From: Lacinutrix neustonica
GTDB lineage: Bacteria; Bacteroidota; Bacteroidia; Flavobacteriales; Flavobacteriaceae
Direction: 5' to 3'
DNA: 64,000 nt
Assembly (NCBI RefSeq): GCF_026625145.1
Contig: NZ_CP113088.1
Span: forward strand, 310,001 to 374,000
Shown one piece after another: positions 21,879 to 33,248 of the stretch; positions within the stretch are counted from its first letter, which is position 1, and each line of letters begins with the position of its first letter. The notes under the pieces were generated by a model. The model searched no databases. It saw only the letters and a list, made by a program, of their open reading frames with translations, and was not told the DNA's origin. The position numbers were made by a program, and so were the translations under genes.

Positions 21879-24180
21879 ATGAAAAAAAAATCAAAAGAAC
21901 AGAAACCATGGTTCAAGGTGCCTTTGAACTACGAACAGAAACCCAATGAGAAAATAGACCTCATAGGCTTTCTTTTTAACTGTAGAGGGCTATTGCTTCA
22001 ACAGCAAATAGCTGAAAACAATACACTTGTTTTTAATACACTGGAAACACGCAATTCTGATAAGGGTAAAGCACCCCCTAATTTAGATCAATTGCGATTA
22101 TTTATTGCTCCTGCAACCGATAAACGCATTTTAAAGGTGACGAATCTTCAGGAAATGGAAAGCTATAAAGCTTACGAACCTATTCTAAGCACTATAAAAA
22201 GTGGTACCGTTGAAATACAACCCATACCAGAGAGCCTCTCTCAATTTTGGCTGTATTGTAAATGTCGTGTCACAGGAAAATTATCAAAATGGTTTAACAG
22301 TGGCTTTGTTTGGGAAAATAAGGCTGTTTGTAATGCCGGAGTACATATTTGTGAGATTGATCACCTACGGTTTTGGATCCATAGGATTCCGGACCATATT
22401 ATTGCAAAAATCCCGGATGCCATATTAAAACCTGAACTTATAAAACCAGTGCCAAGACCTTTTCCAGATCCACCGCCATTTGAGCGTTTGGATCCCGCTG
22501 TAGTAGGGCAAACCCAAGCTGTGAATATCTTTGATACGAAATCAGCAAAAATGAAGCGTCAAGAAATAACAGCACAATTGCCAAAACTTGGGTCAGAGAT
22601 AAAACAACAACTCGCCTCGGGGAATCTCAACACTATTAGAGAATCTATTGTAAACAATTACACCTTATTCCATCCGTGGTTTTGTTTATGGCCTTGGTGG
22701 TGGCCTTATTTTTACCGTTGTAAAGAACTGGCCGTCGTTAAAACAGATGCCAATGGAAGATTTGATACCAGCATTACCTATTCATGCTTTGGTGATAAGC
22801 CGGACATTTATATCCGGGTAGAATATTTCATTAATGGCGAATGGACAACGGTGTACAAGCCACCAATTCCATGTCATACCTATTGGAATTACGCCTGTGG
22901 TACAAATATCAACATAACAATTACCGATCCTCGGGTACCAGGAGATTGCTGTTGTAACTGTCCTATAGGAGGTGATCTGGTTTTTTTAAGAACGATAAGC
23001 CACCATACGAGCGTGCGACATATTCAGCAAACGGACCACTTTCAGTCACCACCAAATCAAGCAACAGCGTATAACCGTATTGGTTTAACAGATGCAGGTG
23101 CTACGGGTGACCCCGGTATATTAGAATCAGTTGTGGGCGATTATAAACGTCCGTTTGGAGGCAAACCTTCATTTTATATGGGCTTTGGTAGTGACCTTCC
23201 TAATACTGGTATTTATCATTATAGATGGAGTTACCGTCAGTTAAGGTCTGCAGATTTATCGGCAGTAGCCGATTCCTTTAAACCCTTGATTCCGTCTCGG
23301 AGGTGAAGTGAGAAAAGGCTATGATTATGAATATTTAGATTCTAATGGTGACCTTCAAATCGGGCCGGACAGTGTAAAATTGGGTCCTTTTTCTGTTGGA
23401 GATAACGACAATCTGTATATCATTCCACCACAATCACCTAGTGAGGCCCCTTTTAATGTGGCGCAATCGTCAGAACCACAATGGCATCAGCAAACCTATA
23501 ATATGAGTACTATTAATTTTGATACGACTCAGTTACCAGGTGGTGATGGCTTATATGAATTCAAATTAGAACTGTTTGACAAGGCTGGGAATCTGCTCAG
23601 CAATATTCAAAGAGATATTCTTAAGGTCCCTAAATATGACAATGCAGGCCTTAGTGAAAATGCGCCAGATATTTTGTTGGATGATCCCACAGGAAATGCC
23701 ATTACTGGTGGTACTGCAGATGCATTTAAGATGGTCATGAGGTTTGACAATGAAAGTTGTGTTGCCGATATATTCACCATAAATGTTGATGGTGCTCCTG
23801 CTGCTGTAGATTGTTGTGGCTTTGTGAAATACAAACCAAATGGGGCAGAAGAGGACCTTGAAATCACTTTTGAGGCCAGGCATCCAAACAATTTTGCGGT
23901 GTTTAGTTTTGGTGTGGTAAAAGGGACTTGTGGTGCTGTATCTAATGCTAATAGCAACGGTATGGTGATCGCGTCTACCGCAGTGTATGACTTAGATACG
24001 GCTACTGGAATTTATAGCCAGGAGTTCACACCGTAAGCCTTACTAGGGTCCTGTTATAACAGTGGTATAGGTAAGGCGGCTTTCGGTCAAAATTTACATG
24101 TCTATACTATGGCTACCGATGGTCAAAGTCGTGTAAAGCATGATGCCAGTAAAAATGCCGCTTTTGCACTAGAACCATAA
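21879..24180 (+). CDS. Large cysteine/tryptophan-rich protein of unknown function
   Basis: 766 residues after corrections at 23295 (TCTCGG for TCCGG) and 24031 (in-frame CCGTAA, read as CCGGAA). No signal peptide. Residues ~20-190 include WLYCKCRVTGKLSKW, a fibronectin-like or fixed structural pattern. A proline-rich hinge follows, then a striking CLWPWWWPYFYRC motif and a carboxypeptidase-regulatory-like domain (KTDANGRFDTSITY). A cysteine cluster DCCCNCP comes next, and two beta domains follow. I do not recognise the family. The codon use is like its neighbours. Confidence 0.6.
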
Positions 24181-24223
24181 GACTAATTTTAAACGTTAGA
24201 GGAATTAATCTAATACTCATTAC

Positions 24224-24253
24224 AAGCCCGTTAACTTTTGTGTTAACGGGCTT
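24224..24253. terminator. Bidirectional hairpin terminator
   Basis: Perfect 12-bp stem (AAGCCCGTTAAC paired with GTTAACGGGCTT) with a 6-base loop between convergent genes ending at 24180 (+) and 24327 (-). Confidence 0.75.
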
Positions 24254-24326
24254 AAATGTGTCCTTTTCTCCAATGGGAGATTCGTGCCTTCGCGACGCGT
24301 AAAATAGGCAGTTGTCCTGAGCGTAA

Positions 24327-25149
24327 CTAACACCCCAATAACCCAAAAGAGACCACGAGTTCTTGATTCACTTGTTCACCCTTTATATTTTTAGCAGGAA
24401 TCCAATGATCTGGTGTTTGCTGAATTAAATCAATCATGAGTTGGTCAATCTTTGGATAATTTGAGGATCTGTCCAACCGAATATGATCAAGCGTTCCATG
24501 CTTAGTCACTGTAAAATGAAGTTTCGCCGGTTGTAATTTTCTAGCTTCAACCTTTTCAATAATAACGGCTTCTTGGCCTCTTGTTCTTAAAAACGCAAGC
24601 AGCGCTTTTTTTCCATTTGCATAAGTGGCTTGTGTATCTCGTACAACAGAATAATGTGGCGAATCAAAAGTATCTTCTATCTGCCCCGTTTGTAAGTTTA
24701 TGGCTGTAAATGCTATTCTTATATAAAAATCTAAAGTAGCATTTGGAGTTTTTAAAAGTGCTAGTTGTTTAGGCGTTAAGTCTGTGGTATACCCTAATTC
24801 TTGTTGGTTAAATGTTTTATCATCTTTTATGGCAACAACCGCTACAGACTTTAAATCAATTATAGAATGAAACGTTTCTCGGAGACATAAAATCACGAAT
24901 GGAAGTCGCTTTTTTTAAATCACTTACCGTCATCGGTTGAAACCTTGGGCCCACATCATAAATAAAATCGCTAAAGAGATTACTGTTAGTTTCCTTAATA
25001 TTTAAAGGATTAGCAGGCAAATTCACTACGTTAAATGCCGTTTCTTCTACTTGTACTTTTACTTCTGCACTGCGCCATTGGTCACAACTCAAAACCATGA
25101 GATTCGATGTAATCATTACCAAGCTTAAAAGTTTCATTTCTTTTTTCAT
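24327..25149 (-). CDS. Secreted protein with TonB-like C-terminal domain
   Basis: 273 residues after one correction at 24877 (TCTCGG for TCCGG; restores MSPETFHSIIDL). It has a signal/lipoprotein-like N terminus (VMITSNLMVLSCDQW). The last ~90 residues (AKLHFTVTKHGTLDHIRL to VVSFGLLGC) follow the TonB C-terminal pattern that contacts partner proteins. It is divergent from a membrane-anchored regulator, with only ~120 bases between starts, so the regulator may control it. Confidence 0.65.
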
Positions 25150-25272
25150 AACTGTTATTTTTAGTGTTCAAGTAAAACTAGAGTTACTTCACTCAAAAAG
25201 TGTCAAAAGAATGTAAAAGAAGTGTCAACTCATGTAAAATGTGCTAAAATTGTATGTTATTTACAAGTAATT

Positions 25273-26133
25273 ATGATGAAACGTAACACCTATTTATTTA
25301 AAAGCTTGTTAATACTTGTATTAGGCACTCTAATACAATCGTGTACAACACAGAGCAATAGCACTAATGCCGATATTATAAAAGTGGCGCTACGTGATGT
25401 TGGCCATCAACTATTACTAAATAATCAAGACGCAACATCACGTGTTAAACCTATTATTGTTTTAGAAGAATTCAAATACCAAATAGCGTTTGAAAACCAC
25501 CTAATCATCCATCCCGATAGTTTAGTGCGCATCATGACAAATAGCTTTAAAAAAGCAAACGTATCACAAAACTATTTGACTGAAGTTTTGCAATGTAAAG
25601 ATCCGCAAGTGGCTTACAGCTATCAAATGAAGGATACTATTGAAAAAGGCATGGTGCCCTGTATTGGTAGAGTTTTAGAGAAGGGGTGTTACACCATTAC
25701 TGTGAAATTTACTAAAGCTCCAAAACCAATGGTAACCGCAAGGGATTCATTATTTTGGGTTTTAGCTGCGGGTTTTGTATTGTTAATGGTTGTCCTACAT
25801 AAACAAAACGCAAAGACAACGCATACACCAGTCACCGAAAACTTCGAAGTTATAGGAAACTACAAATTTTACCTGTAACAGAACAAACTCATTAAAGAAG
25901 CGCTTGAAATTAGTTTGTCTAAAAAGGAGTGTGAGTTACTAGTCATTTTTATTGCGCATCCCAACCAAATTGTCACACGTGATACACTAACAAAAAAGGT
26001 TTGGGAAGATAAAGGTGTTATTGTTGGCAGGAGTTTAGATACGTATATTTCTAAACTGCGCAAACTATTACAAGACGATGATTCCATTAAACTGACTAAC
26101 GTCCATGGTGTAGGGTATAAGTTAGAATATTAA
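25273..26133 (+). CDS. Membrane-anchored winged-helix regulator with an in-frame stop
   Basis: Lipoprotein-like signal (LGTLIQSC), a periplasmic domain of ~150 residues, and one transmembrane segment (LFWVLAAGFVLLMVV). The cytoplasmic OmpR-type winged helix follows (LSKKECELL, WEDKGVIVGRSLDTYISKLRKLL, NVHGVGYKLEY). TAA at 25876-25878 interrupts the frame just before the DNA-binding domain. Related flavobacterial regulators appear to read Y-P/A-E/D-QNKLIKEA here, so CTGTAA may be a damaged CCGGAA, but this needs two base changes. It may sense an envelope signal directly. Start chosen at the first of two adjacent ATGs. Confidence 0.7.
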
Positions 26134-26161
26134 TGGTCGTTAAGCATTGGGTCGCTATGTA

Positions 26162-26901
26162 CTACTTTTGTTCGCTGGGTACAATATAAACATCGTTAAT
26201 GTTAACCCGCTTTGGTTGTGTTAGTGCATAATGTATCGCATTGGCAATATCTTCAGATTCTAAGGTGGTCATTTCCTGCATTTCAGACATTTTTTCTTTA
26301 ATATCCTCATCGGTAATGGTATCTGTAAGATTTGTAGCAACGGCACCAGGCTCAATAGAAGTCACATTAATGCCATATTTTGGAGCCAATTCTTGACGCA
26401 AACCTTCAGAAAACATTTTTACAGCCGATTTCGTAGCACAGTAAACAGCGCCACCCGGGAAATAACGGTGTGCCGCCATAGACGAAACATTAATTATAGC
26501 GCCGCCTTTACTTTTAATTAATTCGGTAACACAGAAGCTACGCCATTAAGAACCCCTTTGATGTTCACATCAACCATTTGGTCCCATTCCTCTGTTTTTA
26601 ATTTTTCTACAAAAGATAAAGGCATTAAGCCTGCATTATTAATCAAGCCATCCACTTTGCCATAAGCTTTCACTGTTTTCTCTACAGCTGTTTTAAAATC
26701 ATTACTTTTAGTCACATCACCAACAGCCACTAAGGCCTGTCCATGGTCTTTTTCGATGTCTTTTTTAAGGGTGTTCAATTGGTCTTCACTTCGTGCCATA
26801 AGCACCACTTTCGCGCCGTTTTTAGCTAATTTTTTTGCAGTGGCTTCGCCAATACCGCTTGACGCACCTGTTATAATTATTACTTTGTCTTTTAGTTCCA
26901 T
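26162..26901 (-). CDS. Short-chain dehydrogenase/reductase
   Basis: 246 residues after correction. NAD(P) motif GASSGIGEA, NNAG, catalytic serine in INVSSMAAH and the YCATK tetrad. One base is lost at 26522 (TTCGG for TTCCGG on the plus strand). Restoring it gives VLPELIKSKGGAIINVSS and one continuous enzyme. Related to YdfG/clavaldehyde-dehydrogenase-like oxidoreductases. Substrate unknown. Confidence 0.9.
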
Positions 26902-27498
26902 AGTGTTTTTTTAGATGAATTATTGTACTAAATATAAGTTAGGAATGCGAATGATATTTGCTGATATGCAGTTAATTTTGACTAGATTAAATATTGCTAT
27001 TTTTAAATCAACAAAATAGCAATACTCTAACTATGAGTATCTTAGTCTAAATCAAGGATGACGAAAAGAATGTGTAGCGGATAACTTTGCTTAGCGCACC
27101 TTTTGAATAAATATGCTTTAACGACATCGTACTTTTGAGATGCATGAATTCCTTCTTAATGAAATAGTAGTCAATGAATAAACAACGTAGGAGTGTCATG
27201 TAAATCGAGCATGTGAGCTTCACGAATTCTTAATACAATATGTAGCCGTGAGTAATGTGTGTTGAATAAATTATTTATTTAATTTTTAGTAGTCAAAGCT
27301 TTTTTAAATGGGTGAATAGTGGATTTTAAGTATGTATAAAACTATACAAAGGATGGAACAATACCTTCCTTTAAAAATGTATTTTACTGAATACTCCTAA
27401 ATCATTATTTAACACAAAAAGAGTGTTAAAAGTAGCTACCCGATACCTATATTCTTGTGAATCTAAATATTCTATTGCTTTATTTTTGTAATAGAATC
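26902..27498. repeat. Repeat-bearing intergenic region
   Basis: About 600 bases without a gene. 27115-27265 holds a copy of the dispersed repeat family also found at 31.9, 33.0 and 38.7 kb. Shared words are GAGATGCATGAATTCCT, GAATAAAC, ACGTAGGAG and a closing GTGTGTTG. A second half-copy (CATGTGAGCTTCACGAATTC) lies at ~27205. Confidence 0.6.
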
Positions 27499-30400
27499 TT
27501 ATTTAACTAACACTTTTACACTTTGTTTAAAATTATCATCAATACTAATTTCGGCAAAATAAATACCGATTTCTCCTGTTATTTTCAGGTTAATTTCAGA
27601 ATTATTTATAAACTCTTCTTTAGAAATAAGTTGTCCTAGAACGTTATATAAACTCACCTTACAATTTGAATAGAATGTGTTCAAATGTAATTTAAACGCA
27701 CCACTGTTAGGATTCGGAATAACAGATACTTTAACTTGATTTTCAAATTCTTCTACAGATAAGGTGTTATTATAAATGGTGCCACAAAACTCACTATTTA
27801 AAAAATTAATTCGACCATCCCTGTTAGAAAACGATGACCCAAAATTACTTCCAATATAATAGTTGTCTATATCTTTACTAATTAAACCTTTGTATAATAT
27901 ATTATAAGGGTCGTCAATTATTGAATTAAAAATAGTGACTTTATTTAGTATACCTTCTGTGGTATAAGAATTAATAAATAAATCATTCGCAGTTAAAGAG
28001 GCTGTAATATTACCAGCATCACTAGATTTAAATATGACATTTTCTGGCGTTGTAATATTCGCTTTTATTTTTCCAATAGTGGTAACCACACCATTCTTTA
28101 CTTCTAATTGCCATCCGGAGGGGTATTTTGACTCTGTATTGATATCTTCTTCGGTACCAATGATCCAATCTATAAAACCATTTGCATTAAGTTTCTTTAA
28201 AAAGAAGGTCTGTGCCTGATCGGAAGAAAATGTAGAGCCATCTGCATTTTCAACATTATGAACATGACTAAAACCAGCACCACCATAATTACTAGATCCT
28301 GTTATGTAGGTATTACCATCATTATCGGTTTTTACGTCGTGGTGAAAAACACCTTTATAGAGTCCATATTCTGTGATGTAGCTTCTTGTAGTCCATTGTA
28401 AAGCGCCATCTGTATTAAACTTTAAAACATGAGCATAATAACTTCCGCCAGCAGAATATTGGTGATAATCTAAATTGGTAGATTCTGTAGATCCTGTATG
28501 ATAGATGTACATGTGGTTTTTGTATTGTCCTTCTACATAGTAATTGTTATTAGCATCTACACCAATATACTTTGTGTGCTGGTCTGTTCCAAAAGTACCT
28601 GAAGTTGAAAATATTTCATTATCCCATAGAATGCTGCCTTCTCGGAGTTGTTTTAATGATGCCGTTACAAAACCTACCTCCTGATTCTCGAAAAATAATA
28701 GTTCCGACCTCATCAACAAGTATATCATTTAAATACACATGGTGCTGAGTATCTCCATAAATATCATAGGATCCATATATAAGTAGATCGTTATTATTAT
28801 CAACAGTTAAGCCTGTAGGAGCAAACGTGCGAATGGCCATATACCATATTAATTCGCCTTTAGAATTGAGTTTTACAATGTTACCACCTTTATTAAATGT
28901 GACTCTCTTTCCTGAATTATCAAAGAACTCGCAGTCATTACCGTTAATAGATAGATAAATATCGCCATTTTGATCTTCCACAGAAGAAAATACGGAAGAG
29001 ACGCTAGAACCTTTGGTATAAACCAACCATTTTAATGTCCCGTTATCATCACTCTTTGATAAGAAACCTCCATTAGAATCATTGATAGTATACTCTATGC
29101 CATGAGTAGTGCCAAATATTTCATTTCTATAATAGCCGCCAGTTAAATAGCCGTCTTCGACTTCCGTTATATGCGTAATGTCATGACTATTAGCTCCTGT
29201 AGTTGGACTTTCACTTTGGTTAATGTAAGACCAACATTCGTTTGTTTCTAACGGTTTTATATAAATGTTTGGGCTGCTTAGTGTGATACCGTCTACACAT
29301 TGGTTTACAGAACTCGCGGTTAAAGTCACATCATGTACACCCGTGGAATTAAACGAATTTGTTGGATTCTCTCCCGTTGTAGAAAGTGAATTAGCAGCAG
29401 TTGTAAAAGACCAATTAAAAATACTAGCATCTGCACTAGTTTGATAAAATGTGATGTCTTCATTTGTAGAGGCATTTAATAAACCCACATGAAAATTAGC
29501 TTGGGTTTGTTCTACAATAATTTCAAAGGTATCTGTAAATGTTCTCGTACAAGAACGCGCGTTAACATTAGCCGAATTCAAAAGAAAGGTAGCGGTTTCA
29601 TTTACTGGTATTGAGTTTAAAGTAACAGTACCTCCATTTCCTACTTCACTTGTGCCATAAATAGCATTTGAATTCTCTTTATGAAGCGTGTAAACCACAT
29701 CAGGTTCGGAATTACTGATTTCGATTTGAATAGACTCTTCGTGACATAAGATATTATCAAGTATGTTTATTGGTTTATCAATTTGTGGGTCGTTGACAAT
29801 GTGTGCTGTTTTTGTGGTTTGGGTAGTTATGCCATTATAAGTTGCTTCTAGCTTAATAGTATACGTCCCAACGGTACTAAATGAATAGCTAAATGATTCG
29901 CAATCTGAACTAACAAAAACATCATCAATGTACCATGCGCAAGTGGTTGTGTCTCCTGTAATAGCTGATATTTCGGTAGAAGACTCTGAAAGGCATGCAC
30001 CATCAAAAAGAATACGTACATAAGGTTTGGCTTCATCGTTAGCCGATTCGTGTTTTAAGATGGTGCCATTAGGTCCACAAGCATACATTGTTGAGGCACT
30101 ATTAATGCGCCAAAAGGCATTAATTTCTAAAGTACGCGTAACTTGGTTGCCATTGTAGTATATCTTTAGCTGTATTTGACATGAAAATTCCATGATCTGT
30201 ACCTATAAAATTTCTGCTTCCGTGAAGCTAATATTGTATTTCCGTTAATTGGACCATAGTCATATTCAGAATACACAATTTTAGTAGTGAAACTATGTCT
30301 CATGTATTTATCGTTAACAGAATAGGGAATTGAGGTAAGATCGTTATGTATTTCATCAGGTGTGCTGTATTCGTCTAGTTGGTTTGTAAAAGTATTTAAT

Positions 30401-30996
30401 CTGAAATACTTATTATAACTTCCTATCTGCGCTAAATAACCAGCGGTATTGAAATTAATAGCCGTGTAGTCGTCTGTAATGTTGTTATTAACAATTCCAT
30501 AATTAGAAATATCATTCATGAATGTAAGTAATAATCCATTATTACCAACCGCATAATACTTACTAAACTCCTTTCCATATTTAATATCGGTTAAGCGGCT
30601 ATTGGGTAGATCTAAACTAACAATGTTGTAGTTGAGTGATGGAAATTCAAGACTCATTATTACAGCTTTGTTGTTTACTAAATCTTCACCTACAGCATAA
30701 ACCGTAAAATTTGTTGGTGAACTGTTTGCATTAGAGTGGCAACTGGTAAACTTTGTATTTGCATAAAGTTGTGCCGATTGGGTATTATCTGTAATCTCAA
30801 AACGCTGCCAGTTGGCACTTCCCTCACCACCATTTAAAGTATAATACAAGCCATTTTCTCCTGTAACAACCCCTTGTTGATCAAAGAAAACAATGTCTGT
30901 AAGTGTATCTGCAATTTCAGAATTAAGATTTGTCCATTGTCCAAGACAAACTTGGCTAATGAGGAACACGATAATTAGTACAGTAGTTTTTTTCAT
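27499..30996 (-). CDS. Large secreted PKD-type surface protein with T9SS sorting domain
   Basis: About 1,164 residues. The start at 30996 gives a signal peptide (VLIIVFLISQVCLG). The N-terminal part looks like a beta-propeller of the YCF48/sialidase type. PKD-like domains with FSTVGTYTIKLEA and FNSTGVHDVTLTA follow, then SBBP-like repeats (DNDGNTYITGSSNYG, LKKLNANG), and a C-terminal sorting domain (VIPNPNSGAFKLHL to SVKVLVK). CCGG defects sit at 28640 (TCTCGG) and 30220 (CCGTG). A third frame change between 30110 and 30190 is needed and is not at CCGG. Likely exported by T9SS and cell-surface attached. Confidence 0.75.
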
Positions 30997-31074
30997 ATTG
31001 GAAATGGTTGCCGACAAATATAGATATAATTGTTTAAGTCTTAGAAATTGAAAGCATGAGTATAACCCAAGCAA

Positions 31075-31445
31075 AATGTGCTCATAGAATTTTATTCACG
31101 TTTTTATATGTGATAAATTTGAGTTTATGAATCTCGCTAGCTCGATTTGGGTAAAACAATAGGCTATTTCTAAGCGATTATCCAGTGGATGATTGATTAG
31201 ATATACAATAGGGAAGTAGTAAGTTTCTTTTATTTGGATACAACACTTTACTAAAATCTTGTTTTAAATCGTATTTAGCTAAAAATGCCTGCCGGACATT
31301 TACTTAATATAGCTGCACATCTAAATTACTCTAACGAAACCACAATTAGCTTCTACCGTTATTAGTACTTAATAATATTTAGTGCTTTTGTTTTTGTATT
31401 ACATATAATCATCCACAGGATCAATATATACTATTAACCTTGCGA
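31075..31445. repeat. Intergenic region with dispersed repeat copy
   Basis: No gene. 31309-31352 is one of three copies of a repeat whose core is TTACTCTAACGAAACCACAA (others near 38403 and 48540). ATCCACAGGATC near 31410 echoes ATCCACAGGGTA at ~48660. Confidence 0.55.
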
Positions 31446-31850
31446 ATAAACCAACGAAGGAGGTTCCTGAGCTCATCTAAAACAATAATAGTCTTGCAAA
31501 TAAACCGACTAAGGAGGTTACTGAACTCCTCTAAAACAATTATAGTCTTGCGAATAAACCGACTAAGGAGGTTCATGAGCTCCTCTAAAACAATAATAGT
31601 CTTGCAAATAAACCGACTAAGGAGGTTCATGAGCTCCTCTAAAACAATTATAGTTTTACGAATAAACCGACTAAGGAGGTTCATGAGCTCCTCTAAAACA
31701 ATAATAGTCTTGCAAATAAACCGACTAAGGAGGTTCATGAGCTCCTCTAAAACAATAATAGTCTTGCAAATAAACCGACTAAGGAGGTTCATGAGCTCCT
31801 CTAAAACAATTATAGTTTTGCGAATAAACCGCTTGCGGTTCACGAACACC
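31446..31850. repeat. Tandem array of a 54-bp repeat, seven copies plus a partial
   Basis: Units start at 31446, 31500, 31554, 31608, 31662, 31716 and 31770, with a truncated copy at 31824. Each holds ATAAACCGACTAAGGAGGTT, then a GAGCTCCT palindrome arm and AAAACAAT(A/T)ATAGT. GGAG and CTCC arms form a small hairpin in every unit. The length is a multiple of three, so both strands stay open, but neither translation looks like a protein. Single relatives of the unit lie at 27.1 and 33.0 kb. Confidence 0.9.
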
Positions 31851-32124
31851 TAATTTATAAAATAGAAGCGGTTAGCGTAAATACGCTTTGCCCAAAGCAG
31901 TCCTGCGCTTGTCGAAGGATAGGAGCGTAGTCGAAGGGATAGGAGCGAAGTGGAAATCGAACTTGTGAGATTCTCGAATTCTTAAAACAATAGATAGGCG
32001 TGAGGAATGTGTGTGGAATGGAAATAGTTACTAAACACATAAAATTAGAACTCTATTTTTTTGTAATATTCAATCAAACACATTAAATTGCATCAATAGT
32101 ATGATTATTTAAACAAGAAGCGTT
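31851..32124. repeat. Dispersed repeat copy before the toxin-antitoxin pair
   Basis: GTCGAAGGGATAGGAG and the closing GTGTGTGGAATGG (near 32010) belong to the repeat family seen at 27.2, 33.1 and 38.7 kb. AT-rich promoter DNA follows up to 32125. Confidence 0.5.
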
Positions 32125-32382
32125 ATGTCTACCATTAGAAAAACAATAACATTTACAGAAAAACAAGATGAGTGGATAAAATCACGAATTACAATTGGGG
32201 ACTTTACCAATGATAGTGAATATCTTCGTCATTTAGTAAGACGTGATCAGGCAAAAAATGCTAAATTTTCTGCACTAAAAGCAGCCATAACAGATGGTAT
32301 GGAAAGCGGTATTAGCGATAAAGCTGTTCCGGATATTATGAAAGAAGTCGAAGAACGCATGCGAGCAGATGGGCGTTTATAA
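32125..32382 (+). CDS. ParD-like antitoxin
   Basis: 85 residues. N-terminal ribbon-helix-helix of the ParD/CopG type (RKTITFTEKQDEWIKSRI, EYLRHLVRRDQ) for operator binding and dimerisation. The C-terminal half, with ISDKAVPDIMKEVEERMRA, would wrap the toxin. Overlaps the toxin start by 14 bases, the usual coupling in type II modules. Confidence 0.88.
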   Translation: MSTIRKTITFTEKQDEWIKSRITIGDFTNDSEYLRHLVRRDQAKNAKFSALKAAITDGMESGISDKAVPDIMKEVEERMRADGRL

Positions 32383-32659
32383 AATATCTAGAAAAGCTGA
32401 AATTGATCTTGCCAAAATGTATGAGTATGGCATTGAAACGTTTGGATTAAAGCAGGCGCAAGGCTATTTATTTGGAATACACGATATTTTTCAAGTGCTA
32501 TCAGATAATAGCAGTCTTGGACGCGATGTTTCAGAATTTGTATTGTCTTTAAAACGATTTTCTTATAAATCTCACACTATTTTTTATTTGGCTACAGCTA
32601 TTGATATTTTGATTGTTCGTGTACTGAATCAAAGTATGGACTATGAAAATAATTTATAG
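32369..32659 (+). CDS. ParE/RelE superfamily toxin
   Basis: 96 residues, usual size. Pattern YKISRKAEIDLAKMYEYGIETFG at the start (quoted in part), GRDVSEF in the middle and LIVRVLNQSMDYENNL at the end matches ParE (type II toxin/plasmid stabilisation family), which acts on gyrase in characterised members. Forms a module with the antitoxin upstream. Confidence 0.88.
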   Translation: MGVYKISRKAEIDLAKMYEYGIETFGLKQAQGYLFGIHDIFQVLSDNSSLGRDVSEFVLSLKRFSYKSHTIFYLATAIDILIVRVLNQSMDYENNL

Positions 32660-33248
32660 CTAGATTTTTTTCTCCACAATACAATAAAACTGAAGTTTTT
32701 TTTAATGTTACATTGACATTTTATATAATGTCGGTTTATAACTTCAAATCTGAATTATACTGTCCTGAGCATTAGGCGAAGGGTAACTTGAGCTTTGCTC
32801 ACCTCTTTATTATTGTTTTAGAGGTATTCGCGAATCTCCTTCGTCGATTTGGTAAAAGCAGGACAGCGTGTTAAGAAATAGTCCTGTGGACTATTTTAGC
32901 GAATGGGCCAGCTGGCGCTTTGGCAAACTACAGTTTCTTCAAAAAATTTATTCTCAAAGGTTTCTCTACAATGTTAATGACATCGAGGTACGAGATGCAT
33001 GAACTCCTCTAAAACAATAGAAATCTTGTGAATAAACACTTTTTACGACATCGAACTTGTGAGATGCATGAATTCCTATTTAATAAAATAGACCAGCAAT
33101 GAATAAACGACGTAGGAGGGAAGCGTAAAGTGTGTGGAATGGTTTAAATTTTAAACTATTGTCTAAACATATTTAGCATTTCGGATACGTCCTTCTTAGT
33201 TGACATATATCATAGTTCGATATTATTTAGTCAATTAACTTTGGTTTT
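32660..33248. repeat. Composite dispersed repeats upstream of the ABC operon
   Basis: Several repeats occur in order: GAGCATTAGGCGAAGGGTAA at ~32766, AATTTATTCTCAAA with ATGTTAATG at ~32946-32980, then GAGATGCATGAA units and a closing GTGTGTGGAATGG at ~33137. The same set in the same order recurs at 38.59-38.76 kb on the other side of the ABC operon. No gene. Confidence 0.65.

Noticed and set aside
31446..31850. CRISPR array
   Set aside because: Units follow each other directly with no variable spacers, and no cas genes are near.
31421..31853. Long open frames on both strands across the 54-bp tandem repeat
   Set aside because: They exist only because the repeat period is a multiple of three. 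Both translations are simple repeats without protein character.
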